Source: Psychrobacillus insolitus (GTDB taxonomy: Bacteria > Bacillota > Bacilli > Bacillales_A > Planococcaceae). Taken from it: a stretch of 54,736 bases of DNA. The notes beneath the pieces are model-generated. The model was not told where the DNA came from and did not search any database. It worked only from the letters and a program-made list of their open reading frames with translations. The translations under genes and the position numbers were made by a program. Numbering within the stretch: position 1 is the first letter of the stretch; the number at the start of each line of letters is the position of its first letter. Below, in pieces: positions 9,298-18,123 of this stretch. The stretch is taken from contig NZ_QKZI01000009.1 in assembly GCF_003254155.1 (NCBI RefSeq), forward strand, positions 720 through 55,455, in the 5' to 3' direction.

Positions 9298-9400
9298 GGA
9301 ATAACCATTTATATCTTTTAGCATAATAAAAAAATAATTGTGATATACAGGAATATCTACTTATATCTTTTGGTATAAAAAATAAATTGATAGTATATTA
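9298..9400. repeat. Imperfect ~51-bp tandem duplication, AT-rich
   Basis: Two neighbouring blocks each contain GGAATA, TTATATCTTTT and an A/T-rich run. They look like a diverged duplication. No gene is seen. Confidence 0.4.
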
Positions 9401-9427
9401 GATTATATTTAATAGCTTTATTTACCA

Positions 9428-9712
9428 ATTATAATTCGTTTATGTCCTGGACCTATGGTTGAGAAGTAGGTTAGAAAACAGTGTAAAGGCCAAGCATATA
9501 TAGTTAGATATGTAGATGACTGTGTGCTGTTTCCAATATAAGAGTGAAGCTCAGGAATTCTTTCAATCATAAAGGAAAGATTACAGAAGTTTAACCTAGA
9601 AATAGCGGAGGATAAAACCAAAATTATTCCCTTCGGGAGGTTTGCGTAGAAAGATGCAAAACAAACGGGGAATAGAAAGAATGGATAAAGAATAACTGAA
9701 ATATAGATATTC
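9428..9712 (+). pseudogene. Group II intron reverse-transcriptase (IEP) remnant
   Basis: Three reading frames have to be stitched together. They contain YIVRYVDDC (the YxDD catalytic box), then FQYKSEAQEFFQS, then IIKERLQKFNLEIAEDKTK and IIPFGRFA. This is the palm domain region of a group II intron-encoded reverse transcriptase. Several stops and frameshifts show that it is dead. It has the same orientation as the intron at 6093-7014, but that intron has its own domains V-VI, so this is debris of another copy. Confidence 0.75.
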
Positions 9713-9733
9713 ATATGATTATGGATAGTGTCA

Positions 9734-9783
9734 CTTTTCATTTGGATTGGGGCGTGTTCAGAAAAGGACGAGTTTTGTTACAC
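9734..9783. repeat. 50-bp repeat also present at 20168-20217
   Basis: The block containing TTTGGATTGGGGCGTGTTC and GAAAAGGACGAGTTTTGTTA is nearly identical to 20168-20217. Both copies sit in transposon debris, so it is probably an insertion-sequence end. Confidence 0.6.
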
Positions 9784-9855
9784 AGGATTAGAATTCCACA
9801 ATCCACACGTTAAAATAAAAAAAGCATCATAATTAATAGACACCAGTCTGGATGT

Positions 9856-9910
9856 AAAAAAGGCATAAACAAAACTTTTCTTTTGAAAAAGTTTTGTTTA
9901 TGCCTTTTTT
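9856..9910. terminator. Long perfect hairpin next to the IS6 remnant
   Basis: AAAAAAGGCATAAACAAAAC and its reverse complement form a stem of more than 20 bp with a short loop and T-runs on both sides. It acts at least as a bidirectional terminator and may mark the end of the insertion. Confidence 0.6.
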
Positions 9911-9927
9911 AGTTTTATCTTCCGTTT

Positions 9928-10260
9928 TTAATACGATAGATACATCAGATACATCCATTGACCTTTTACTTTGATATATGTTTCATCGACTCTCCAGGAG
10001 TCATTTGTTGGCTTAAGATGACGTCGTACTCTTTTATCTAATTCCGGTCCGCATTGATGAACCCAACGCATAATCGTTGTGTGGGCCATCGATAATCCAC
10101 GTTCTTCCATCATCTCCACTAAATTACGAAAGCTCAAGTTGTACCGCAGGTACCATCTCGCTGTTAACAAAATAATGTCAGGCTGATAATGTTTCCGCTT
10201 GAATAAATTTTGCTTTTCGATAAGGTCTTCTAACTTGTTCTGTACCCATTTAAGTTCAAA
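9928..10260 (-). pseudogene. IS6-family transposase remnant
   Basis: The frame contains HYQPDIILLTARWYLRYN, then LSFRNLVEMMEERGLSMAHT, then the first DDE aspartate in WRVDETYIKVKGQWMYL, after which it stops. Upstream codons (NKLEDLIEKQNLFKRK) continue the same frame without a credible start. Full IS6/IS240-type transposases are about 230 residues. This copy keeps roughly the first half and lacks the second Asp and the Glu, so it cannot transpose. A short frame at 10263-10364 (MPIPSIHNEFKQ) is more debris. The remnant abuts the siderophore operon promoter. Confidence 0.85.
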
Positions 10261-10389
10261 TTCTAGACCACACCAATCAAGGTGGAGTTTTTTTGCAAAG
10301 CGTAAAAATAGGTTGGTGTATCAATGATTTGTTTAAATTCGTTATGAATTGATGGAATAGGCATAATTTCACATTTTTCAGAATTATCA

Positions 10390-10419
10390 TTGACAATGAA
10401 AATCATTATCATTTATGAT
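10390..10419 (+). promoter_or_regulatory. Sigma-A promoter of the siderophore operon
   Basis: TTGACA (10390-10395), an 18-bp spacer and TATGAT (10414-10419) form a near-consensus promoter. The first Fur box fills the spacer, so bound Fur would block RNA polymerase. Confidence 0.8.
10395..10413 (+). promoter_or_regulatory. Fur box 1
   Basis: AATGAAAATCATTATCATT. The core TGAAAATCATTATCA differs at one position from the Bacillus 7-1-7 Fur consensus TGATAATNATTATCA. Confidence 0.85.
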
Positions 10420-10429
10420 TGTAACTGTT

Positions 10430-10448
10430 AATGAAAATCATTATCATT
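10430..10448 (+). promoter_or_regulatory. Fur box 2
   Basis: This has the same 19-bp sequence as box 1, repeated 35 bp downstream in the leader between promoter and ribosome-binding site. Two identical boxes suggest tight iron repression. Confidence 0.85.
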
Positions 10449-10472
10449 TAAAAGTTTTATAGGAGGAATAAT

Positions 10473-11834
10473 ATGTCTACTTTAATCAAACAATCCATTT
10501 CCAATGAGACATTGCTTTCCATGCAAAATATCCGTGAGTCAAATGCAAGATCGTATCCGAGACGTTTACCAATAGCGATTAAAAAAGCAAAAGGTGTCGT
10601 CATAACGGATATGGACGGGAAAGAATATATTGATTGTTTAGCAGGGGCAGGTACGTTAGCTCTTGGTCATAACCATGCTGTTGTTCATGAGGCGATTCAA
10701 GAGGTGTTAATGAATAACATTCCTTTACATACATTAGATTTTACGACGCCTGTAAAAGAAGCATTTATCGATGAAGTATTTGCGATTTTACCAGAGTCAT
10801 TTGCAAGGAAAGCCAAAATTCAATTTTGCGGACCAACAGGTGGAGATGCAATTGAAGCTGCACTTAAGCTTGTAAAAACAGCAACGGGTAATCGAACAAT
10901 TTTTTCTTTTCAAGGAGGTTATCATGGTTCTACGCACGGCGCGTTAAGTATTAGCGGAACAACGAGTCCGAAAAAGCATATTCATGCGCTCGTGCCAGAT
11001 ACGCATTTTTTCCCTTATCCATATGAATATCGCTGCCCGTTTGGAATTGGTGAAAAAGGACATGAGTTTATTAGTACCTATATTGAGAACACTTTAGATG
11101 ATCCTGAAAGTGGAATCGTCACACCAGCAGGAATTGTCGTTGAAATTGTTCAAGGTGAAGGTGGATCTGTACCGGCGCCGGTTGAATGGTTAAAACAATT
11201 GCGACGCATTACAAAAGAAAGAAACATTCCTCTCATTATCGATGAAGTACAAACAGGCATCGGTCGTACAGGAAAGATGTTTGCCTTTGAACATGCTGAT
11301 ATTGAGCCAGACGTGCTCGTATTATCAAAAGCAATTGGTGGAAGTCTACCCCTATCTGTTGTTATTTATGATAAACGTTTGGATAAATGGGAAGCAGGAG
11401 CTCATATCGGAACATTCCGAGGCAATCAACTAGCAATGGCAACAGGTAGGGCAACGCTACAATTTATCAAAGAACATCATTTACCCGAACATGCTCATAA
11501 GCTTGGGCAATATACTCAAACACAATTAAAAAACCTTCAGCAACGAGTAAAGTCGATTGGTCATGTACGCGGTCGTGGTCTTATGCTTGGTATTGAAATT
11601 GTCGATAAGACAAAGACTCCTAATTCAATTGGAAGTTACCCAGCGGACGGAGAACTGGCAAGAGCTATTCAAAAAGAATGCTTTGATCGCGGCGTCATTT
11701 TAGAAGTAGGTGGAAGGCACGGGGCAGTTATTCGCTTATTGCCACCTTTAATTGTGACAAAGCAACAAATAGACGAAGTACTTGCTTGTTTTGAAGACGC
11801 GATAAAAGCTGCTGAAAAGAAATGGGTGAAATAA
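10473..11834 (+). CDS. dat: Diaminobutyrate-2-oxoglutarate aminotransferase (siderophore)
   Basis: The 453-residue class III PLP aminotransferase makes L-2,4-diaminobutyrate from aspartate semialdehyde with glutamate as amino donor, the first step towards 1,3-diaminopropane. Visible features are the PLP-phosphate region GPTGGDAIEAALK (120-132), IDEVQTGIGRTGKMF (256-270) and the Schiff-base lysine in LSKAIGG (Lys286). It is the RhbA equivalent of rhizobactin/schizokinen clusters. AGGAGG at 10461-10466 fixes the ATG. It is the first gene of a seven-gene Fur operon, with 3 nt to the next gene. Confidence 0.93.
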   Translation: MSTLIKQSISNETLLSMQNIRESNARSYPRRLPIAIKKAKGVVITDMDGKEYIDCLAGAGTLALGHNHAVVHEAIQEVLMNNIPLHTLDFTTPVKEAFIDEVFAILPESFARKAKIQFCGPTGGDAIEAALKLVKTATGNRTIFSFQGGYHGSTHGALSISGTTSPKKHIHALVPDTHFFPYPYEYRCPFGIGEKGHEFISTYIENTLDDPESGIVTPAGIVVEIVQGEGGSVPAPVEWLKQLRRITKERNIPLIIDEVQTGIGRTGKMFAFEHADIEPDVLVLSKAIGGSLPLSVVIYDKRLDKWEAGAHIGTFRGNQLAMATGRATLQFIKEHHLPEHAHKLGQYTQTQLKNLQQRVKSIGHVRGRGLMLGIEIVDKTKTPNSIGSYPADGELARAIQKECFDRGVILEVGGRHGAVIRLLPPLIVTKQQIDEVLACFEDAIKAAEKKWVK

Positions 11835-11837
11835 AAC

Positions 11838-13358
11838 ATGAACTCGTTTGATAAATGGTTTTTATCATCAGATTCAAATGGATTAGAGAATTATCATCAG
11901 TTTATGACAAAAACAGTAAAAATAGTTGAGACTCACTATCAAAGTCTTGAAAAACCATATGAACATATTGGTACCGAGGATATCCAAAAGAATATTGAGA
12001 AATATGTAAAATTTGAATACGAAGGGAAATCATCGGATGCTGTTTTAACATCGTTGCAGCATCTGGTGATGGATCATTCGCTGCATATTTCACATCCAGC
12101 CGCAATGGCTCACTTACATTGCCCGCCTATGATACCAGCACTTGCTGCTGAAGTAATCATTTCTGCTTTAAATCAATCGATGGACTCATGGGATCAAAGT
12201 CCAGTAGCTACGTATATAGAAGACGGTATCATTCAAGAGATGATTAAAGAAATAAATTATCCTCAGTCCGCTTCAGGTGTGTTTACAAGTGGTGGAACGC
12301 AATCAAACTATATGGCATTGTTGCTAGCGCGAAATGAATATTGCGCCAAGAATTTTTCTATAAATGTAAGCAAACAAGGATTACCAATGGAAGCTAAAAA
12401 ATTACGAATCTTTTGTTCAGAAAAAGCTCATTTTACGGTACAGCAATCAGCCGCTCAATTAGGGCTCGGTATGGACTCTGTTATAAGTATAAAAACGAAC
12501 GAACGCTATGAAATGTGCACAGATGCTTTATATGAAGAAATTGCAAAAGTGAAGCAGCAAGGAAATCTCCCTTTTGCAGTGGTGGCAACGATTGGAACGA
12601 CTGATTTTGGGAGTATAGATCCACTTGGTGAAATCTGTAAATTAACCGATAGGGAGAATATATGGTTACATGCAGATGCTGCGTACGGAGGAGCCTTACT
12701 ATTTTCAAATCAACATAGTCATCTATTATCTCATCTGAAAAAAGCAGACTCAATTACGATGGATTTTCATAAATGGTTTTATCAGCCGGTTAGCTGCGGC
12801 GCATTTTTTGTGAAAAACTCTTCTATGTTTGAACATATCCAGTTACACGCTGACTATTTAAATCCAGAAGAAGATACACATTTTCATTTAGTTGATCGCA
12901 GCATTCAAACGACGAAGCGATTTGATGCATTAAAAGTATGGTTGACGTTTCAAGCAGTCGGTAAACAAGAGTTTGGTGAGATGATTGATTATACGATAAA
13001 AACGGCTAAACAAACGGCCAATTATTTACAGAAAAGAACGGACATTGAAGCACTGAATAACCCTGTTATGAACGCGATTGTATTTCGCTATCAACCGAAG
13101 GTTATTTACATGGATGACCAAAAACAACGATTATATGAAAATGACATAAATCAGTACATTCAGCAGTTGCTCTATGAACAAGGGCAGTTGATTATGGCGA
13201 AAACAAAGTTTGAAGGAAAGTCCTATTTGAAACTAACGATGTTAAATCCGCTGATTACATTTGATGAAACCGTCAAACGGTTAGATGAAGTAATCAACCT
13301 TGGAAAAGAACTCGAAAAAAAGGAGGAGCGATTACGTGAACGATCAGTTATCGGCTAA
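11838..13358 (+). CDS. ddc: L-2,4-diaminobutyrate decarboxylase
   Basis: The 506-residue group II PLP decarboxylase converts diaminobutyrate to 1,3-diaminopropane, the amine backbone of schizokinen and rhizobactin. It carries the substrate/PLP region SGGTQSNYMALLLARN (151-166), HADAAYGG (278-285) and the PLP lysine in DFHKWFYQP (Lys312). It is RhbB-like. It follows dat by three bases and its last 23 bases overlap the next gene, so translation is probably coupled. Confidence 0.93.
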   Translation: MNSFDKWFLSSDSNGLENYHQFMTKTVKIVETHYQSLEKPYEHIGTEDIQKNIEKYVKFEYEGKSSDAVLTSLQHLVMDHSLHISHPAAMAHLHCPPMIPALAAEVIISALNQSMDSWDQSPVATYIEDGIIQEMIKEINYPQSASGVFTSGGTQSNYMALLLARNEYCAKNFSINVSKQGLPMEAKKLRIFCSEKAHFTVQQSAAQLGLGMDSVISIKTNERYEMCTDALYEEIAKVKQQGNLPFAVVATIGTTDFGSIDPLGEICKLTDRENIWLHADAAYGGALLFSNQHSHLLSHLKKADSITMDFHKWFYQPVSCGAFFVKNSSMFEHIQLHADYLNPEEDTHFHLVDRSIQTTKRFDALKVWLTFQAVGKQEFGEMIDYTIKTAKQTANYLQKRTDIEALNNPVMNAIVFRYQPKVIYMDDQKQRLYENDINQYIQQLLYEQGQLIMAKTKFEGKSYLKLTMLNPLITFDETVKRLDEVINLGKELEKKEERLRERSVIG

Positions 13359-15090
13359 TTTCATTACGATGCAAAATATGATCAATTGCTATATTCGTGA
13401 AACAGGACAAGGTGAATGGCGAACGATAAAAGAGAAAGTGATTGAAGAAGTGTTAGTGATTGAATTGAAAAAGCAACCAGTCACACTATATTTTCCCGTA
13501 AAATATCGCTCAGTAACAGGGCGTCACTTATTTAAGCGAGAGTTAAGTTATCAAATTCATCATCATGAGATGCAAAAGCTTGATATTGTGACACTGCTAT
13601 CACTGTTAATGAAAGAAATAACGGATGATTTACTACAAGTAAATGATTTAATTGTACGTGTTCTTTTAAGTTATGAAAATATGAATCTATTCATTGAAAG
13701 AAGAAAGCAAGAGTTAGAAGAGTGCTACAAGTGGGATAAAACATTTTTACAGTCAGAGCAATCTTTATTAATCGGTCATCAGCTTCATCCAACGCCAAAA
13801 AGTCGTCAAGGAATTTTACCTGAAGAAGAATCCGTATTTGCACCTGAATTAAAAGGGAAATTTCAGCTTCATTACTTTAGAGCCCATCGTTCGCTCGTTA
13901 GGGAACAATCGGCTTACAATCAGTCTGCTACAAATAAAATTAAGATGCAATTAAAGCAAGATGATACGGTACCAAAAGAATTTACTTTGCAATATTGTCA
14001 AAATGATGAGTATACGCTTATTCCGATGCATCCACTGCAAGCGCGTTTTTTACTAGGAAAAGAAGAGGTGGGCAATTGGATTCAAAAAGGGCACCTCTTA
14101 TACTTAGGTCCTCACGGTGAACTCTTTTATCCAACATCATCTGTTCGTACGGTTTATAGTCCTCGTGCTGATGTAATGTATAAATTCTCGATTCCCGTTA
14201 AAATCACAAACTCTTTACGAGTAAACAAAGTGAAAGAATTGAAACGCGGTGTGGAAGTAACGAGATTACTACAGGCAAGTATAGAAAGTGAGCTACATGC
14301 TCATCATCCTGCTTTTCAAATTATTAAAGACCCGGCATATGTTACGTTAGGTGATGAAGAGCTTGGGTTTGAAGTGATGATTCGTGATAATCCGTTTAAA
14401 GAAACAGATGGAAACAATACAACGCTGTTAGCAAGCTTATGTCAAGACCACGTATACGGTGGAGCATCTCAGCTAGCAAACATCATCAATAGGATTTCTA
14501 AAAGTGAAAATCTTACAACTGAACAAGTGAGTGAAATTTGGTTTAAGCGTTACATCGATATTACGTTAAAACCAATGATGTGGCTATATACGCAAAAAGG
14601 AATTGCATTAGAAGCTCATCAACAAAATTCAATCATTAAACTAGATCAAGAGGGATATCCATTAACTTTTTATTATCGTGATAATCAAGGCTACTATTTT
14701 ATGAAATCAAAAGAGGCGGAGTTGCGTGAACTGTTGTCTACATTAAATGGAGAAAGTGATACCGTATGTGAAGATGCTGTTGCTGAAGAGCGATTCCGTT
14801 ATTACGTATTCTTTAATCATTTATTTGGGCTAGTTAATGCTTTTGGTGTTAGTGAGCTTATAGATGAAAAGAAGCTTTTAATACTTTTAAGAGAAGAACT
14901 TGAACAGTATCTCTCCCAAGATCATACGAAGCTTGTTTCTTCGCTGCTTGGAAATCAAGAACTTCCGTGCAAAGCGAATTTATTAACGCGTGTTCATGAC
15001 ATGGATGAATTAATTGGGTCTTTAGAAACACAATCGGTTTATGTGAATGTAGATAATCCATTGTATAAGATAGTTGGTGTGAAACAATGA
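13336..15090 (+). CDS. IucA/IucC-family siderophore synthetase (RhbC-like)
   Basis: The 584-residue NRPS-independent siderophore (NIS) synthetase adenylates a citrate carboxylate and condenses it with the hydroxamate amine. The ATP-binding motif GHQLHPTPKSRQG is present near residue 145, with HPLQAR, SSVRTVYSPRADVMYKFS and the C-terminal FhuF-like iron-transporter domain. The start is GTG 13336, chosen because AAGGAGGAG sits 8 nt before it and because 13300 would be deep inside ddc. Position and similarity fit RhbC/IucA. Two NIS enzymes are expected, one for each citrate arm; the partner is at 18120. Confidence 0.92.
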   Translation: MNDQLSANFITMQNMINCYIRETGQGEWRTIKEKVIEEVLVIELKKQPVTLYFPVKYRSVTGRHLFKRELSYQIHHHEMQKLDIVTLLSLLMKEITDDLLQVNDLIVRVLLSYENMNLFIERRKQELEECYKWDKTFLQSEQSLLIGHQLHPTPKSRQGILPEEESVFAPELKGKFQLHYFRAHRSLVREQSAYNQSATNKIKMQLKQDDTVPKEFTLQYCQNDEYTLIPMHPLQARFLLGKEEVGNWIQKGHLLYLGPHGELFYPTSSVRTVYSPRADVMYKFSIPVKITNSLRVNKVKELKRGVEVTRLLQASIESELHAHHPAFQIIKDPAYVTLGDEELGFEVMIRDNPFKETDGNNTTLLASLCQDHVYGGASQLANIINRISKSENLTTEQVSEIWFKRYIDITLKPMMWLYTQKGIALEAHQQNSIIKLDQEGYPLTFYYRDNQGYYFMKSKEAELRELLSTLNGESDTVCEDAVAEERFRYYVFFNHLFGLVNAFGVSELIDEKKLLILLREELEQYLSQDHTKLVSSLLGNQELPCKANLLTRVHDMDELIGSLETQSVYVNVDNPLYKIVGVKQ

Positions 15091-15686
15091 CAGCTATGTT
15101 ACAAACCAACTATCCGTTTACAATAGAAGACTTTCAAGTGAAACAGGATATTACGTTTCGTCCTGTATCTTTAAAAGAAGATTTTGAACGTTTATACACA
15201 TGGATGCATGAACCGCACGTAATTCCTTATTGGAAATTGAACATTGGTAGAGATGCCTATAAACAGCATCTGCAAACATTTTTAAACGATCCTCATCAAC
15301 AATTATTAATTGGTGAAATCGAAGGGGTGCCGATGAGCTACTGGGAGTCGTATACGGTCGAAGGTGATGTGATTAGCAAGTACTATTCATACGATCAAAA
15401 AGATCAAGGGATTCATTTATTAATTGGAGAAACGGGTTATTTAGGTAAGGGATATATTTATCCATTGCTTTTGACTATTCTAAAGCGGAAATTTGAAATA
15501 AACGATACGAAAAGAGTAGTAGCAGAACCGGATATTCGAAATGAAAAAATGATTGCGATCTTTAAGAAATGCGGTTTTCAGCCAATAAAAGAAGTGAATT
15601 TACCTGATAAAACAGGATTACTGCTTAGTTGTGAAAGAAATGTGTTTGAAAGAAGGTGGAGTGAATGGAACAACGGAACACTTTAG
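15087..15686 (+). CDS. GNAT N-acetyltransferase (RhbD/IucB-like)
   Basis: This 199-residue GNAT-fold enzyme of the siderophore acetylase family acylates the N-hydroxylated diamine to form the hydroxamate. Motifs are the N-terminal FRPVSLKEDFERLYTWMHEP, the acetyl-CoA loop GETGYLGKGY near residue 114 and the C-terminal RNEKMIAIFKKCGF. The ATG overlaps the previous stop as ATGA, so translation is coupled. The last 22 bases overlap the next gene. No long-chain acyl transferase is present in the operon, which favours an acetylated product such as schizokinen over rhizobactin 1021. Confidence 0.9.
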   Translation: MTAMLQTNYPFTIEDFQVKQDITFRPVSLKEDFERLYTWMHEPHVIPYWKLNIGRDAYKQHLQTFLNDPHQQLLIGEIEGVPMSYWESYTVEGDVISKYYSYDQKDQGIHLLIGETGYLGKGYIYPLLLTILKRKFEINDTKRVVAEPDIRNEKMIAIFKKCGFQPIKEVNLPDKTGLLLSCERNVFERRWSEWNNGTL

Positions 15687-16954
15687 ACATTATTGGCATA
15701 GGGGTTGGTCCATTTAATTTAGGATTAGCAGCGCTACTTGAAAAAACAGATAGTACATATATGTGCTTTGAACAAAAGCTAAAGTTTGATTGGCATCCTG
15801 GTATGCTCCTTGAAGGAACGACCTTACAAGTGCCGTTTATGGCTGATATTGTTACAATGGTCGACCCCACGAGCCCATATAGTTTTTTAAATTATTTACA
15901 TGAACATGAACGGTTGTATCAATTTTACTTTTTTGAGAAATTTCATATTCCACGTAATGAATACAATCATTATTGTCAGTGGGTAGCTAACAGTTTAGGC
16001 GGTTTGCAGTTTAACAGTGAAGTGAAAAAAATAACGCTTCATACAGAGGAAGACACGTACTATGAAGTAACGGTTCAACAAGGAGATGCCACTAAAACTT
16101 ATTATAGTCGTCATGTTGTGATGGGAGTTGGGACGAAACCAATTATTCCAAAAGACTTTCAATCGATGCAAAGCGATCAGTTTTATCATTCTGCTCACTT
16201 TAAAATGAAGCGAGAGCAAACGTTGCAAGCAAAAAGTATTACGGTTATCGGTTCGGGCCAAAGTGCAGGTGAAATTGTGTACGATTTATTGCAGCAGCAA
16301 AATGAGCAGAAGTATAAATTGAGCTGGTACACACGTTCCAAAGGTTTTTATCCAATGGAATATTCAAAACTTGGTTTAGAGCATTTTTCACCGGACTATA
16401 CGCGCTACTTTTATCATTTAGAACATGAAAAAAAACAGCGTGTGTTAAAAAATCAAGCGCTGCTTTATAAAGGCATTAGTTTGGAAACGATTAGTGATAT
16501 TTATGAACTATTATATGAACGTACGATTGGCGGAAGAAACATTCCCATCACGATACAAGCACTAACTGAATTAACGAATATTGAACTACAAGAAGACAGT
16601 CATGTATTAACATTGTATCAATATGAACAAGAGGCTTATCAAAAAACAGTGAGTGACGTAGTGATTATGGCAACCGGCTATCAAGATACGTTGCCTCTCT
16701 TTATGGATGGAATGAAAAATCATTTGCAGTTTGATGATAATGGTCAGTTAGAAATTGATGAACAATATAAAGTCAAATTAAGTGTTGAAGGGGCTTCTTT
16801 GTTTATTCAAAACGGTGAACTTCATACGCACGGAGTAGGGGCACCTGATTTAGGTCTTGGTGCTTATCGAAACGCGGTCATAATTAATCAAATTGCCGGA
16901 AAAGAAGTTTATAAACTGTATAAGGGAACGGTCTTTCAGAAGTTTGGGTTTTAA
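15665..16954 (+). CDS. Diamine/lysine N-monooxygenase (RhbE/IucD-like)
   Basis: The 429-residue flavin N-hydroxylating monooxygenase hydroxylates the terminal amine of diaminopropane before acetylation. It has the FAD motif GIGVGPFNLGLAAL (10-23), the conserved LQVPFMADIVTMVDPTSPYS substrate region, the NADPH motif GSGQSAGE near residue 195, and the C-terminal ATGY. The length is typical. A Shine-Dalgarno (AAGGTGGAG) lies within the preceding gene. Confidence 0.93.
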   Translation: MEQRNTLDIIGIGVGPFNLGLAALLEKTDSTYMCFEQKLKFDWHPGMLLEGTTLQVPFMADIVTMVDPTSPYSFLNYLHEHERLYQFYFFEKFHIPRNEYNHYCQWVANSLGGLQFNSEVKKITLHTEEDTYYEVTVQQGDATKTYYSRHVVMGVGTKPIIPKDFQSMQSDQFYHSAHFKMKREQTLQAKSITVIGSGQSAGEIVYDLLQQQNEQKYKLSWYTRSKGFYPMEYSKLGLEHFSPDYTRYFYHLEHEKKQRVLKNQALLYKGISLETISDIYELLYERTIGGRNIPITIQALTELTNIELQEDSHVLTLYQYEQEAYQKTVSDVVIMATGYQDTLPLFMDGMKNHLQFDDNGQLEIDEQYKVKLSVEGASLFIQNGELHTHGVGAPDLGLGAYRNAVIINQIAGKEVYKLYKGTVFQKFGF

Positions 16955-16959
16955 CGATC

Positions 16960-18123
16960 ATGATTCGAACGCCATTTGTCTTTTTATGTTTGTTTATAAC
17001 GATGACTTCTGAAGTGTTATTATCCCCATTTTATCCGCAGTATTTCTCAGAAGCATTCGACTTAGAAGGAATAGAGATGACTTCTGTTTTTATCATTTCT
17101 TGCCGGCTCGTTGTCATTGTCATGACGCCGGTTTGGGGAGTCGTGTTAAAGAAATGGTCGATGAGGCGAGTCGTGTTATGTTCGCTTTTTATGACGGCTA
17201 TCTTAAAGGTGATTCTAAGTGAAAGTACAACATTTTCAAGCTTTTTGACAACATCCCTTTTATTACTAGTGTTTCAAAGTAGTTTATACCTACTGTATCC
17301 CTATTTAGTAGGAAGGATTGAAAAACAAGAAGAGAAAGCGAGAAAAACAACTATTTATATTGTGGTCGTACATACGGCTATTATTGTTTCCAGTTTATTT
17401 GGAAGTGTCGTTATATCATGGGAAATGCCGCTTAAAGTGTATCAGTTATTTGCTTGTATGGATCTTTGTTTATTGGCTGTTTTACTTCGGACAAAGCGAT
17501 CGTCATCAGTTGTGCCAGAGAATAACCAATCAACACACCTAAAAGCTGTGACAGAGCCAATTTTCTTTTATATGGTGGCTATCTTTTTCTTTCATCTGGG
17601 TCATAATGCCATTCGCCCGTATTTCACCTTGTTTGTAGATGAAAGATACGGGGTGAGCAATCAAGTAAATGCTTTAATATATGTTATGCCAAGTATTATG
17701 GCCGTTGTTTTGAAGTTATGCGTACCAATCCGTGTATTCAGTGGTCAAGTTATTCCACTGTTTTATATGGTGACAATACTTAGTGCGTTTACTTTACTTA
17801 TACAAGGGTCTATTGATAGTCTAAGTATTTTTATCATGAGCCGGATTTTATATGGAGCCGGTTTTTATCTTAGCATGGTTGTGTTAGATATCTATTTATT
17901 TCGCCAAAGTCAGGCAGCCGCTACTTATTATTACAGTTGGTTAATTGCCGTGCAAAATGTGGCACTTCTGTTTGCTCCGTTGGTAGCATTAACCGTGAGT
18001 AGAGCAAGTTTTTATGCACCTTTACTGAGCGGTGCTTTGTTATTAGTCGTAGCCGTAGGTGTAATGACGATACGAAATAAACCATTAGAACTTTTTAAAC
18101 AAGTAAAGGAGAATGAAGGATGA
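16960..18123 (+). CDS. MFS transporter, probable siderophore exporter
   Basis: The 387-residue protein has about 12 membrane segments and the MFS fold with a basic loop after helix 2 (KKWSMRRV). It starts five bases after the monooxygenase and its end overlaps the second synthetase (ATGA). Its place inside the biosynthetic operon makes export of the finished siderophore the best guess. The family itself does not prove the substrate. Confidence 0.85.
   Translation: MIRTPFVFLCLFITMTSEVLLSPFYPQYFSEAFDLEGIEMTSVFIISCRLVVIVMTPVWGVVLKKWSMRRVVLCSLFMTAILKVILSESTTFSSFLTTSLLLLVFQSSLYLLYPYLVGRIEKQEEKARKTTIYIVVVHTAIIVSSLFGSVVISWEMPLKVYQLFACMDLCLLAVLLRTKRSSSVVPENNQSTHLKAVTEPIFFYMVAIFFFHLGHNAIRPYFTLFVDERYGVSNQVNALIYVMPSIMAVVLKLCVPIRVFSGQVIPLFYMVTILSAFTLLIQGSIDSLSIFIMSRILYGAGFYLSMVVLDIYLFRQSQAAATYYYSWLIAVQNVALLFAPLVALTVSRASFYAPLLSGALLLVVAVGVMTIRNKPLELFKQVKENEG

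Noticed and set aside
9418-9741. 107-codon minus-strand frame
   Set aside because: It is antisense to the reverse-transcriptase remnant, which has recognisable YVDD and FGRFA motifs on the plus strand.
13300-13335. Upstream start for the first IucA/IucC gene
   Set aside because: The 12 extra codons would lie inside ddc without a ribosome-binding site; GTG 13336 has AAGGAGGAG at ideal spacing.
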